A DNA stretch of 64,000 bases, taken from contig NZ_CP101655.1 in assembly GCF_028830055.1 (NCBI RefSeq), forward strand, positions 1,554,780 through 1,618,779, written 5' to 3'. The notes beneath the pieces were generated by a model. The model was not told the origin of the DNA, made no database searches, and saw only the letters and a program-made list of their open reading frames with translations. Made by a program: the position numbers and the translations under genes. Below are positions 1 to 6,662 of the stretch, piece by piece; the stretch's first letter is position 1, and each line of letters opens with the position of its first letter. The stretch is from Pseudomonas serboccidentalis (GTDB taxonomy: Bacteria; Pseudomonadota; Gammaproteobacteria; Pseudomonadales; Pseudomonadaceae).

Positions 1-680
1 ACGTGGCGAGTCGCTACGTCCAGCTCGCCGGTTTGCGGGGTGTCGTAACCGACGCGCGCCAGTTGCGCCTGGAACCAGCTGATGCTCGGCAGCTCGGCGT
101 TGAACTGCGCCTGCTGACGCGCCACTGCTTGTTCATTGGGCCACACGCCCAGGCCTTCGGTGGCCAGACGCTTCCACGGGAACAGCGGGCCCGGATCGAG
201 TTTGCGCAGCGGCGCGATGTCGCTGTGGCCGATGATATGGCGCGGGCTGATGCCCTGGCGCTTGCTGATGTCCTTGAGCAGCACGATCAGCGATTGAATC
301 TGCGCTTCGCTGTACGGATACCACAGACGCCCGGTCGGCGTGTCCTTGAAGCCCGGGTTGACGATTTCGATGCCGATCGAGCTGGAGTTGAGCCAGGTGC
401 GGCCCTGCCATTGGCTTTCTCCGGCGTGCCAGGCGCGCTGGTTTTCATCCATCAGTTTGTAGATGGTGCCGCTTTTGTCGTCGCCGATCAGGTAGTGGCT
501 GCTGACTTCGCCGTGGGTCAGCAATTGCAGCGAGCGCGCCAGTGAGGCGGAGGTGTAGTGCACGATCACGAACTGAACGCGGCTGTCGTGATTGGCCGAA
601 GGATGGCTGGTGTCGTAACGCGGGCCGCTGGCACAACCGGCCAGAACGAGTAGCGACGCGAGGAGGGCAATAAATTTCAT
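1..680 (-). CDS. amiD: N-acetylmuramoyl-L-alanine amidase, AmiD/AmpDh2-type lipoprotein (3' end outside window)
   Basis: Cleaves the amide bond between N-acetylmuramic acid and the stem peptide, in peptidoglycan turnover at the outer membrane. Translation from the ATG at 680 begins MKFIALLASLLVLAGC, a lipoprotein signal with Cys16 as the acylated residue. The Amidase_2 zinc ligands appear as His41 (VIVHYTS), His152 (IGHSDIAP) and Asp162 (KLDPGP), with a likely catalytic Glu105 (GIEIVNP). The stretch after residue 200 (SWFQAQLARVGYDTPQTGELD) reads as the start of a C-terminal peptidoglycan-binding domain. About 226 codons are visible and the stop lies beyond the window start. Family assignment is firm. 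That it is the AmpDh2 ortholog rests on the lipobox and on its position near dgcP and dsbA. Confidence 0.9.
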   Translation of the reverse strand, partial: MKFIALLASLLVLAGCASGPRYDTSHPSANHDSRVQFVIVHYTSASLARSLQLLTHGEVSSHYLIGDDKSGTIYKLMDENQRAWHAGESQWQGRTWLNSSSIGIEIVNPGFKDTPTGRLWYPYSEAQIQSLIVLLKDISKRQGISPRHIIGHSDIAPLRKLDPGPLFPWKRLATEGLGVWPNEQAVARQQAQFNAELPSISWFQAQLARVGYDTPQTGELDVATRH

Positions 681-780
681 GGCAGAAGGCAGTACACGCA
701 AGACAATAATGCAACAGTGTAACGTACTGCCTTGCGTATCGACGGCCAACGGGCTGATTTAAACAAAATGGAACAATTGC

Positions 781-2868
781 TCAGCCCAGCTCGACCCGGT
801 TGCGTCCAGCATTTTTTGCCCGGTACAGCGCCTGATCGGCTCTTTTGAGCACCAGATCGCTGTGTTCTCCCGCCCGGAATGACGCCAGCCCCATGGAAAT
901 GGTGATCGTCACCCGTTCACCCTTGAAGTGAAACGGGCAGGCTTCGATCGCCGCGCGCAGGGTCTCCAGCAGTTTGGCGCCCACCGCAGGCGTGGTGGCC
1001 GGCAGCAGCAGAACGAACTCCTCACCGCCAAAACGGGCAATGAAATCGGCAGCGCGCAGGCGTTTGCGCAGCACCGTGGCGATGATCTTCAACACCTTGT
1101 CGCCGGCCAGATGGCCGTAACTGTCGTTGATTCTTTTGAAGTGATCGAGGTCGAGCATCGCCAGGCTCAAGGTGTTGCCGTGCTGCTGCCACTGTTTGAT
1201 CTCGTGTTCGAGCCGTTCGCTCCACGCGGCGCGGTTGGGCAGGCCGGTGAGCGGGTCGATCAGGGCTTTCTGGCGTTGTTCTTCCAGGTGTTCGCGGAAG
1301 CCCAGGGCTTCCTGCTCCATGTGCGCCACGCGCTCGGCCAGGCCCTTGAGGCGTGCCGCGACTTCCTGCTCGCGGGCGTCACGCTGTTTCTGGTGCTGGT
1401 CCATGGTGCCGAGCAGGCCTTCGAGGTGGTTCTCCAGCACTTGCTTGAGGTCATCCAGATCGGCTGCCTCCTGCACGCTGGTCTGCAAGCCGTCGACCTG
1501 TTCGCGAATCTGCGTGTCCATCGCCCGCGCCGCCGAGCTGTTGTCGGCGTGGCCCTCGCTGGCGGCCTGCAGATTGCTCTGGAACGCTTCGAGGCGTTCG
1601 TTGAGTTGCTGCAGATAGGCTTCGAACTCGTGCTGGCCGCTGTCGGTGATCGCCAGCATCAAGGTGGCAAGATCGTCGAGAATCGGCAGCAGTTCGTACC
1701 AATTCAGTCCATTTTTCAACCGATCACGCATTGCCTCGGCTTGCGGTCGGTGGCGCTCGGGCAACGTCAGGTCGTCGAGCAGCCCGATCAGCGTGTCTTC
1801 GATGTGTTTGGCCACCGAGCTATAGGACGGCTCCGGCGAGTCGGGCAGGGCGTAGAGAATGTCCTGCTCGGATTGCTCCGGATCGATGGCGGCCAGTGCC
1901 TGGGCGATGGGGCCGGGCAGAGGCAGGCTGTCAAGGAGCAGCGGGGTCGGGTTCGGACGGTCGCCGGGATGGATCAGCTCATCGGGGTTGATCGCCGTTA
2001 CAGGGGCTGGCGGTGCGCTCGGGGCGGCTGTTGGCTCGGGTTTGGTTTCGGGTACCGGCAGCGTGGGGGCGGTAGCTGTGTCGTTGGCTGTCTCGACAGC
2101 AATAACCGGCGGCACGCACGTAACCACAGGCGGTTCGGCCTGTGTTTGCGCGGCTGGCGCCTCGGGATGGGTGGCTTCAGGTGTTTGCTCGACAGGGCGC
2201 GCAATGGCTGGCGCCGGCGGAATCGGCTCGACGGGCGCCAGCTGCACGGGCTCGGGTGTCGGCGCAGTGCTGGGAGATGGCGCCGGTGCTTGAGATTGAT
2301 CCGCTGTCGGCGGTGCCACTGGCGTTGCCGGAGTCTCTTCGCTGTCGCGGCTGCCAAACAGGCGCTGCAGAAAGCCCGGGCGGTCCGGTTCGGCGGGTGT
2401 TTCCAGCTGGCTTAACGCCTTGCCCTGCAAGCCGCTGAGTTCGCTCAGCAGCAGCGGCATTTCCCGCGCCTGACCGACCCGGCTGTCGAGTTGCTTGGCG
2501 AATTTCTTCAGCGGCTGCGCGACTTCCCGCGGCAGCGGCAAGGCTTGCAACTGGGTGACCAGCGCGGTCAGCGCCGTGCTGACCTGATCGATTCGGGTCT
2601 CGCGGCGCTGCTCGGAGTCGAGCACGGCTTTTTCCAGGCGTGGCAACAGGGCGGCGAGGCCGGCATCCATGTCGTCGGTGCGCACCACGTCGCGCATCTC
2701 TTTCATGCACTGATCAACGGCTTTGTCGGTGCCTTCGGCCGCCAGGGTGCTGCGCACCAGGCCGCGACGCAGCAAGTCGAGCCTGGCGGCCCAGCGACGT
2801 TCGAGCTTGTCCTGTTGTTCGATGCTTTTGAGGTACTTCTCTTTCCAGCGCTGGGCGTCGTCGCTCAT
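781..2868 (-). CDS. dgcP: Diguanylate cyclase DgcP (polar GGDEF protein)
   Basis: Makes cyclic di-GMP from two GTP. The 695-residue protein has an N-terminal coiled-coil/helical part (about 1-170), a long Pro/Ala-rich low-complexity linker (about 175-310), a second helical and coiled-coil part (about 320-535) and a C-terminal GGDEF domain. The active-site motif is intact as GGEEF (614-618), and an RxxD product-inhibition site (RAAD, 605-608) sits five residues upstream, so the enzyme should be active and feedback-inhibited. No membrane segment or PAS/REC input domain is seen. Its start codon overlaps the stop of the upstream EEP gene (ATGA), and dsbA lies just above, matching the dsbA-dgcP arrangement known in P. 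aeruginosa. DgcP there localises to cell poles; I infer the same role here. Confidence 0.9.
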   Translation of the reverse strand: MSDDAQRWKEKYLKSIEQQDKLERRWAARLDLLRRGLVRSTLAAEGTDKAVDQCMKEMRDVVRTDDMDAGLAALLPRLEKAVLDSEQRRETRIDQVSTALTALVTQLQALPLPREVAQPLKKFAKQLDSRVGQAREMPLLLSELSGLQGKALSQLETPAEPDRPGFLQRLFGSRDSEETPATPVAPPTADQSQAPAPSPSTAPTPEPVQLAPVEPIPPAPAIARPVEQTPEATHPEAPAAQTQAEPPVVTCVPPVIAVETANDTATAPTLPVPETKPEPTAAPSAPPAPVTAINPDELIHPGDRPNPTPLLLDSLPLPGPIAQALAAIDPEQSEQDILYALPDSPEPSYSSVAKHIEDTLIGLLDDLTLPERHRPQAEAMRDRLKNGLNWYELLPILDDLATLMLAITDSGQHEFEAYLQQLNERLEAFQSNLQAASEGHADNSSAARAMDTQIREQVDGLQTSVQEAADLDDLKQVLENHLEGLLGTMDQHQKQRDAREQEVAARLKGLAERVAHMEQEALGFREHLEEQRQKALIDPLTGLPNRAAWSERLEHEIKQWQQHGNTLSLAMLDLDHFKRINDSYGHLAGDKVLKIIATVLRKRLRAADFIARFGGEEFVLLLPATTPAVGAKLLETLRAAIEACPFHFKGERVTITISMGLASFRAGEHSDLVLKRADQALYRAKNAGRNRVELG

Positions 2869-3743
2869 TCAAGGGTTCCGCGAGGGGCAGGACTCAACGC
2901 GGGCAATGCATCGGCCGTGAGCGAACCCGGCAGACGAATCTCTACCGCGACCGGCAGGTGATCGGAAATGGGTTGGGCCAGCACTTCGACCTTTTCCAGG
3001 GTCAGGGTCGGGCTGAGCAAAATATGATCAAGGCAACGCTGCGGCCGCCAGCTGGGAAACGTGGCTTCCATCTGCGGGGCCAGCAAGCCGAGATCGCGTA
3101 ACGGTGACTGTTGTAGCAGATCGCTGGCATGGGTGTTCATGTCGCCCATCAATACCTGGTGCTTGTAGCCACCGATCAGGTCACGAATATAGGCCAGTTG
3201 CAGGCTGCGCACCCGTGCGCCGAGGGCCAGATGCATCATCACCACCACCAGTGCCTCCGGGCCTTCGCCGAAGCGCAGCAGGATGGCGCCGCGACCTTTC
3301 GGGCCGGGCAGCGGATGGTCTTCGATCGCCCACGGCTTCAGTCGACTGAGCACGCCATTGCTGTGCTGGGCCAGTCGGCCAAGGTTGCGATTGAGTTGTT
3401 GATACCAGTAGGGGAAAGCGCCGAGGTGCGCCAGGTGTTCGACCTGATTGACGTAGCCTGAGCGCAGGCTGCCGCCATCGGCTTCCTGCAGGGCGACCAG
3501 ATCGAAGTCGCCAAGCAGGTCACCGATCTTCTGCAGATTGCCGGAGCGTCCGGTGTGCGGCAGCAGATGCTGCCAGCTACGGGTCAGGTAATGCCGATAG
3601 CGCTCGGTGCTGATGCCGACCTGAATATTGAAACTGAGCAAGCGCAGACGATGGTCTGCGGGCAGGCCCGTGGACTCCAGGTGATGCTCGTTGACCTGCG
3701 GATCATGCAGGCCAACGATGCGTTCGGTTCCCCAGCGGCGCAT
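2865..3743 (-). CDS. Endonuclease/exonuclease/phosphatase (EEP) family protein
   Basis: A 292-residue cytoplasmic protein of the EEP (DNase I-like) fold. Family motifs appear in order: LLSFNIQVG (metal-site Asn), VALQEADGG (metal-site Glu), VLMGDMNTHAS (catalytic Asp/Asn), CLDHILLSP and the C-terminal ISDHLPV (catalytic Asp-His). All catalytic residues look present, so it is probably an active metal-dependent phosphodiesterase. The substrate cannot be told from sequence; nucleic acid, lipid or another phosphodiester are all possible. It starts 14 nt after the dsbA stop and overlaps dgcP by four bases, so the three genes are almost certainly one transcription unit. Confidence 0.8.
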   Translation of the reverse strand: MRRWGTERIVGLHDPQVNEHHLESTGLPADHRLRLLSFNIQVGISTERYRHYLTRSWQHLLPHTGRSGNLQKIGDLLGDFDLVALQEADGGSLRSGYVNQVEHLAHLGAFPYWYQQLNRNLGRLAQHSNGVLSRLKPWAIEDHPLPGPKGRGAILLRFGEGPEALVVVMMHLALGARVRSLQLAYIRDLIGGYKHQVLMGDMNTHASDLLQQSPLRDLGLLAPQMEATFPSWRPQRCLDHILLSPTLTLEKVEVLAQPISDHLPVAVEIRLPGSLTADALPALSPAPRGTLE

Positions 3744-3757
3744 GGCGATTACCGCGC

Positions 3758-4399
3758 TTAGTTGGCAGCTGCCTTGTTGGCTGCTCGCTCTTTGGCTACC
3801 AGGTCGTCAGCCAGTTTCAGCGCTTGCTCGGCACCACCGGCGGAGCCGATATCGAAGCGGTACTTGCCGTTGACGATCATGGTTGGCACGCCCGTGATTT
3901 CATACTTCTTGGCCAGTTCACGCGCCTTGACGATCTGACCTTTGATGGCGAAAGAGTCGAAGGTGGCGAGGAACTTGTCCTTGTCCACGCCTTGGGTGGC
4001 GAGGAAGTCAGCCATGTCGTTCTTGTCAGTCAGCTTCTTGTGTTCTTTCTGAATCGCATTGAATACGGCGTTGTGAACCTTGTGCTCGACACCCATGGCT
4101 TCGAGGGTCAGGAACATCTGGCCGTGAGCGTCCCATGGGCCACCGAACATGGCTGGAATACGCACGAAGTTGACGTCGGATGGCAGTTTCTCAACCCAAG
4201 GGTTGATCACTGGCTCAAAGGCGTAGCAATGCGGGCAGCCGTACCAGAACAGCTCGACCACTTCGATCTTGCCAGGCTCTGCAACCGGTACCGGGTTGGC
4301 CAGTTCGACGTAAGGGGCGGCCGGTGCTTCGGCGGCCTGGGCGGTCACGCCGAACAGGCTGGCAGCGACGAGAGCGGCGCTGATGATCAGATTACGCAT
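3758..4399 (-). CDS. dsbA: Thiol:disulfide interchange protein DsbA
   Basis: Periplasmic oxidase that introduces disulfide bonds into exported proteins and is re-oxidised by DsbB. The 213-residue precursor has a Sec signal peptide of about 22 residues ending AQA. The thioredoxin-fold active site is CPHC (residues 55-58, context FWYGCPHCYAF), and the cis-proline loop is TGVPTMIVNG. It is first gene of the dsbA-EEP-dgcP operon and has its own promoter in the 188-nt gap after the cytochrome c4 terminator. A strong AlgU promoter match lies 44-71 nt upstream of the ATG. Induction of dsbA by AlgU/AlgT has been described in mucoid P. aeruginosa. Confidence 0.96.
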   Translation of the reverse strand: MRNLIISAALVAASLFGVTAQAAEAPAAPYVELANPVPVAEPGKIEVVELFWYGCPHCYAFEPVINPWVEKLPSDVNFVRIPAMFGGPWDAHGQMFLTLEAMGVEHKVHNAVFNAIQKEHKKLTDKNDMADFLATQGVDKDKFLATFDSFAIKGQIVKARELAKKYEITGVPTMIVNGKYRFDIGSAGGAEQALKLADDLVAKERAANKAAAN

Positions 4400-4442
4400 G
4401 CTTTACTCCTGGACAATTTGGGTCGCCTCGCGCGACCTGTTT

Positions 4443-4470
4443 TCAGACAGATCCTGGCGGGCATGAGTTC
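4443..4470 (-). promoter_or_regulatory. Candidate AlgU (sigma-22) promoter of dsbA
   Basis: On the minus strand GAACTC (4465-4470) is followed after exactly 17 nt by TCTGA (4443-4447). The AlgU/RpoE-type consensus is GAACTT-N16/17-TCTGA, so only one base of the core differs. The predicted start would give a 5' leader of roughly 35-40 nt before the dsbA ATG at 4399. Confidence 0.7.
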
Positions 4471-4492
4471 TGTAGTGTAACGGCAGCGGCCA

Positions 4493-4523
4493 CAAAAAAG
4501 GGCGGCCAAAGCCACCCTTTTTA
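4493..4523 (-). terminator. Rho-independent terminator of the cytochrome c5/c4 unit
   Basis: Inverted repeat AAAAAGGGCGGC / GCCACCCTTTTT around a CAAA loop with one mismatch, A-rich on the left so that minus-strand RNA ends in a U run. It lies about 65 nt past the cytochrome c4 stop and isolates it from dsbA. Confidence 0.7.
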
Positions 4524-4587
4524 TACTTGCTGCGACGGATTAATCGAGCGTTAACGTCGCGCGAGATCTATCGCTGCCAGCGCGGTC

Positions 4588-5205
4588 TTAGTGCAGACCT
4601 TGAATGTAGCTGGCGACCGCGGCGATGTCTTCGTCGCTCAGTTTGCGCGCGATGGTGCGCATGGTCATGGCGTCGCCGTCGTTGCTGCGACCGGCGGCCG
4701 GGTCTTCCTTGCGGAAGTCGGTCAGTTGTTTGGCGATGTATTGAGCGTGTTGGCCACCCAGATGCGGGAAGCCGGCGGCGGCGTTGCCGGCCCCGTTCGG
4801 CGAGTGGCAGCCGGTGCAGGCTGGCAGGCCTTTTTCCAGATTGCCGCCACGGAACAGCGCTTCACCACGGGCGACGATTTTTGGATCAGCTGCGCCGACG
4901 CTGCCTTTCTGGCTGGCGAAGTAGGCAGCGATGTCGGCCAGATCCTGATCGCTCAGGTTGGTCAGCAGGCCCGTCATTTCCAGAACGGTGCGCTTGCCCG
5001 ACTTGGTGTCGTGCAGTTGCTTGGTCAGGTAGCGTTCACCTTGACCGGCCAGTTTCGGGAAGTTTGGTGCCATGCTGTTCCCGTCCGGGCCATGGCAGGC
5101 TCCGCATACGGCAGCTTTTGCCTGGCCGGCGGCTGCATCACCTGCAGCATGGGCCATGCCGGAGATTCCCACGGTCAACAGCAGACTCACGATCAATTTG
5201 TTCAT
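4588..5205 (-). CDS. cc4: Diheme cytochrome c4
   Basis: Periplasmic electron carrier that donates electrons to terminal oxidases. The 205-residue precursor has a signal peptide ending AHA at residue 20 and two class I cytochrome c domains. Each has one CXXCH site: CGACH (34-38) and CTGCH (130-134). Met axial ligands are available in both halves (NSMAPNFP and AMTMRTIA). Length and two-domain layout match cytochrome c4. It lies 32 nt downstream of a small monoheme cytochrome on the same strand, so both are probably co-transcribed and end at the terminator near 4500. A role supplying the aa3 or cbb3 oxidase is inferred from the family. Confidence 0.93.
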   Translation of the reverse strand: MNKLIVSLLLTVGISGMAHAAGDAAAGQAKAAVCGACHGPDGNSMAPNFPKLAGQGERYLTKQLHDTKSGKRTVLEMTGLLTNLSDQDLADIAAYFASQKGSVGAADPKIVARGEALFRGGNLEKGLPACTGCHSPNGAGNAAAGFPHLGGQHAQYIAKQLTDFRKEDPAAGRSNDGDAMTMRTIARKLSDEDIAAVASYIQGLH

Positions 5206-5237
5206 CAGCTAATCCAACTACGGCTAAGGGTTAAGAG

Positions 5238-5543
5238 TTATGGACCGGGTTTACTCTCGCTCATCCAAAGGATGATGGCCTGGTAATCCTCGGCACTGCA
5301 GTCCATGCACAAACCACGCGGCGGCATCGCCTTGAAACCCTGGGTCACGTGTTGCACCAGCGTCTCCATACCTTTCGCCAACCTCGGCGTCCAAGCTTCC
5401 TGATCGCCTCTTTCGGGCGCCATGGGTAGTTGGCCGGAATGACAGGCACCACAAACACGGTTGTACACGGCTTCCGGTTCCTGTGTAGCCTGTGCGCTGT
5501 AAAGCGGTATCAGGACTCCGGCAGCCAGCAGCCATTTCGTCAT
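5238..5543 (-). CDS. Small c-type cytochrome, c5-like
   Basis: A 101-residue monoheme cytochrome with a signal peptide (about 1-19) and a heme site CGACH at residues 31-35. It also has a second cysteine pair, CMDC near the C terminus, typical of the cytochrome c5 group, plus a candidate axial Met in KAMPPRGLC. It is periplasmic, probably soluble or loosely membrane-bound. It is upstream gene of the cytochrome c4 pair and transcribed divergently from engB. The c5 assignment rests on the size and the extra cysteine pair. Confidence 0.85.
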   Translation of the reverse strand: MTKWLLAAGVLIPLYSAQATQEPEAVYNRVCGACHSGQLPMAPERGDQEAWTPRLAKGMETLVQHVTQGFKAMPPRGLCMDCSAEDYQAIILWMSESKPGP

Positions 5544-5734
5544 AAAACGACCTTTTCAGGGTTGAGAGCGTTCTGCGTTCTGATGCGCAATCAAGGTCTT
5601 TGGCTCTCGTGAACTTCATCCTTCGCTGGGACAAAGCACACACAAAATCTGCGGCATTATATACTGGCGTCACTGAAACGGAAGCGACACCGCGTTCCGC
5701 GCCCAATCCCGGCGCCGCCCACATCGGAAATCCC

Positions 5735-6379
5735 ATGCAACTCAAGAATCCCATCCTCGGCCTGTGCCAACAGTCCACGTTTATGCTCAGTGCCGCCAAA
5801 GTCGATCAATGCCCTGACGACGAAGGCTTCGAAGTGGCGTTCGCCGGTCGTTCCAACGCCGGTAAATCCAGCGCGCTGAACACCCTGACTCACGCCAGCC
5901 TGGCGCGCACCTCGAAAACCCCGGGTCGCACACAGCTGTTGAACTTCTTCAAGCTAGACGATGAACGGCGTCTGGTCGACCTTCCGGGCTACGGTTATGC
6001 AAAAGTACCGATCCCGCTCAAGCAACACTGGCAGCGTCACCTTGAGGCTTACCTCGGTGGCCGGGAGAGTTTGAAGGGTTTGATTCTGATGATGGACATC
6101 CGTCATCCAATGACCGACTTCGACCTGCTGATGCTCGACTGGGCCGTTGCGGCCGGCATGCCGATGCACATTCTGCTGACCAAGGCCGACAAGCTGACCT
6201 ACGGCGCAGCCAAGAACACGCTGCTGAAAGTGCAGTCGGAAATTCGCAAGGGCTGGGGTGATCTGGTGACGATCCAGTTGTTCTCCGCACCAAAACGCAT
6301 GGGGCTGGAAGAGGCCTACACTGTGTTGGCAGGCTGGATGGAACTGGCTGATAAAGGCGCTGAATTGCCTGCTGAGTAA
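5735..6379 (+). CDS. engB: Ribosome biogenesis GTPase EngB (YihA/YsxC)
   Basis: Small essential GTPase of the TrmE-Era-EngA-EngB family acting in large-subunit ribosome assembly. G motifs are G1 [10 protein letters not shown]3 DLPGYG and G4 TKADK. The frame is open further upstream to 5600, but the ATG at 5735 ([12 protein letters not shown]) gives the usual family start and 214 residues, while the upstream codons look non-coding. It is divergent from the cytochrome c5 gene. Immediately downstream lies the engB-polA intergenic space with the small RNA locus, as in enterobacteria (spf) and P. aeruginosa (ersA). Confidence 0.95.
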   Translation: MQLKNPILGLCQQSTFMLSAAKVDQCPDDEGFEVAFAGRSNAGKSSALNTLTHASLARTSKTPGRTQLLNFFKLDDERRLVDLPGYGYAKVPIPLKQHWQRHLEAYLGGRESLKGLILMMDIRHPMTDFDLLMLDWAVAAGMPMHILLTKADKLTYGAAKNTLLKVQSEIRKGWGDLVTIQLFSAPKRMGLEEAYTVLAGWMELADKGAELPAE

Positions 6380-6388
6380 ATCGCAGGC

Positions 6389-6435
6389 AAAAAAAGCCCC
6401 GGACTTCATATGGGGAGGGAGAAGTTCCGGGGTTT
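6389..6435 (-). terminator. Terminator hairpin of the ErsA-like RNA
   Basis: On the minus strand AACCCCGGAACTTC pairs with GAAGTCCGGGGCTT with one bulge, around a C-rich loop, followed by seven U residues. The polarity of the U run is leftward, so it serves the minus-strand RNA rather than engB. Confidence 0.8.
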
Positions 6436-6521
6436 AAGGTCCGAACCGCTAGGGCGGGGTTCAGATATCTGCCAACACTTAACACAACATAGGAGCATCG
6501 AAGGGCTTCACCAGCCATTCA
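6389..6521 (-). ncRNA. ersA: ErsA-like small regulatory RNA (spf-position locus between engB and polA)
   Basis: The engB-polA gap carries a complete sRNA-like unit on the minus strand: an AlgU-type promoter (6527-6554), a predicted start near 6521, an internal hairpin GAACC...GGTTC (6443-6462) with a C-rich loop, and a strong terminator hairpin (about 6396-6435) ending in a U run at 6389-6395. The terminator loop reads UCCCUCCCC, resembling an anti-Shine-Dalgarno seed. Predicted length is about 130 nt. P. aeruginosa ErsA has the same position, about the same size (132 nt), AlgU dependence and a C-rich loop. Transcript ends are inferred, not measured. Confidence 0.75.
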
Positions 6522-6526
6522 GTATC

Positions 6527-6554
6527 TCTGAGTAGTGAGTTGTCAGATTAGTTC
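6527..6554 (-). promoter_or_regulatory. Candidate AlgU (sigma-22) promoter of the ErsA-like RNA
   Basis: Minus-strand GAACTA (6549-6554), 17-nt spacer, TCAGA (6527-6531). The core matches GAACTT-N16/17-TCtGA with one change in each element, and position fits an RNA start near 6521. Confidence 0.65.
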
Positions 6555-6662
6555 AGATTTTTTTCAAAAAGCTTTGGAATAACGCCAAGCGCGTTTCGAA
6601 ATAAGGTCATTTCGGGCGTTTGCCGCGACGATGTGTCGCGGCAAACGCCCGGGCCAGACGCC

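Noticed and set aside
5600..5734. N-terminal extension of EngB by 45 codons
   Set aside because: The extra codons overlap the divergent cytochrome promoter region, lack a ribosome site and are not expected in the family; ATG at 5735 gives the normal start.
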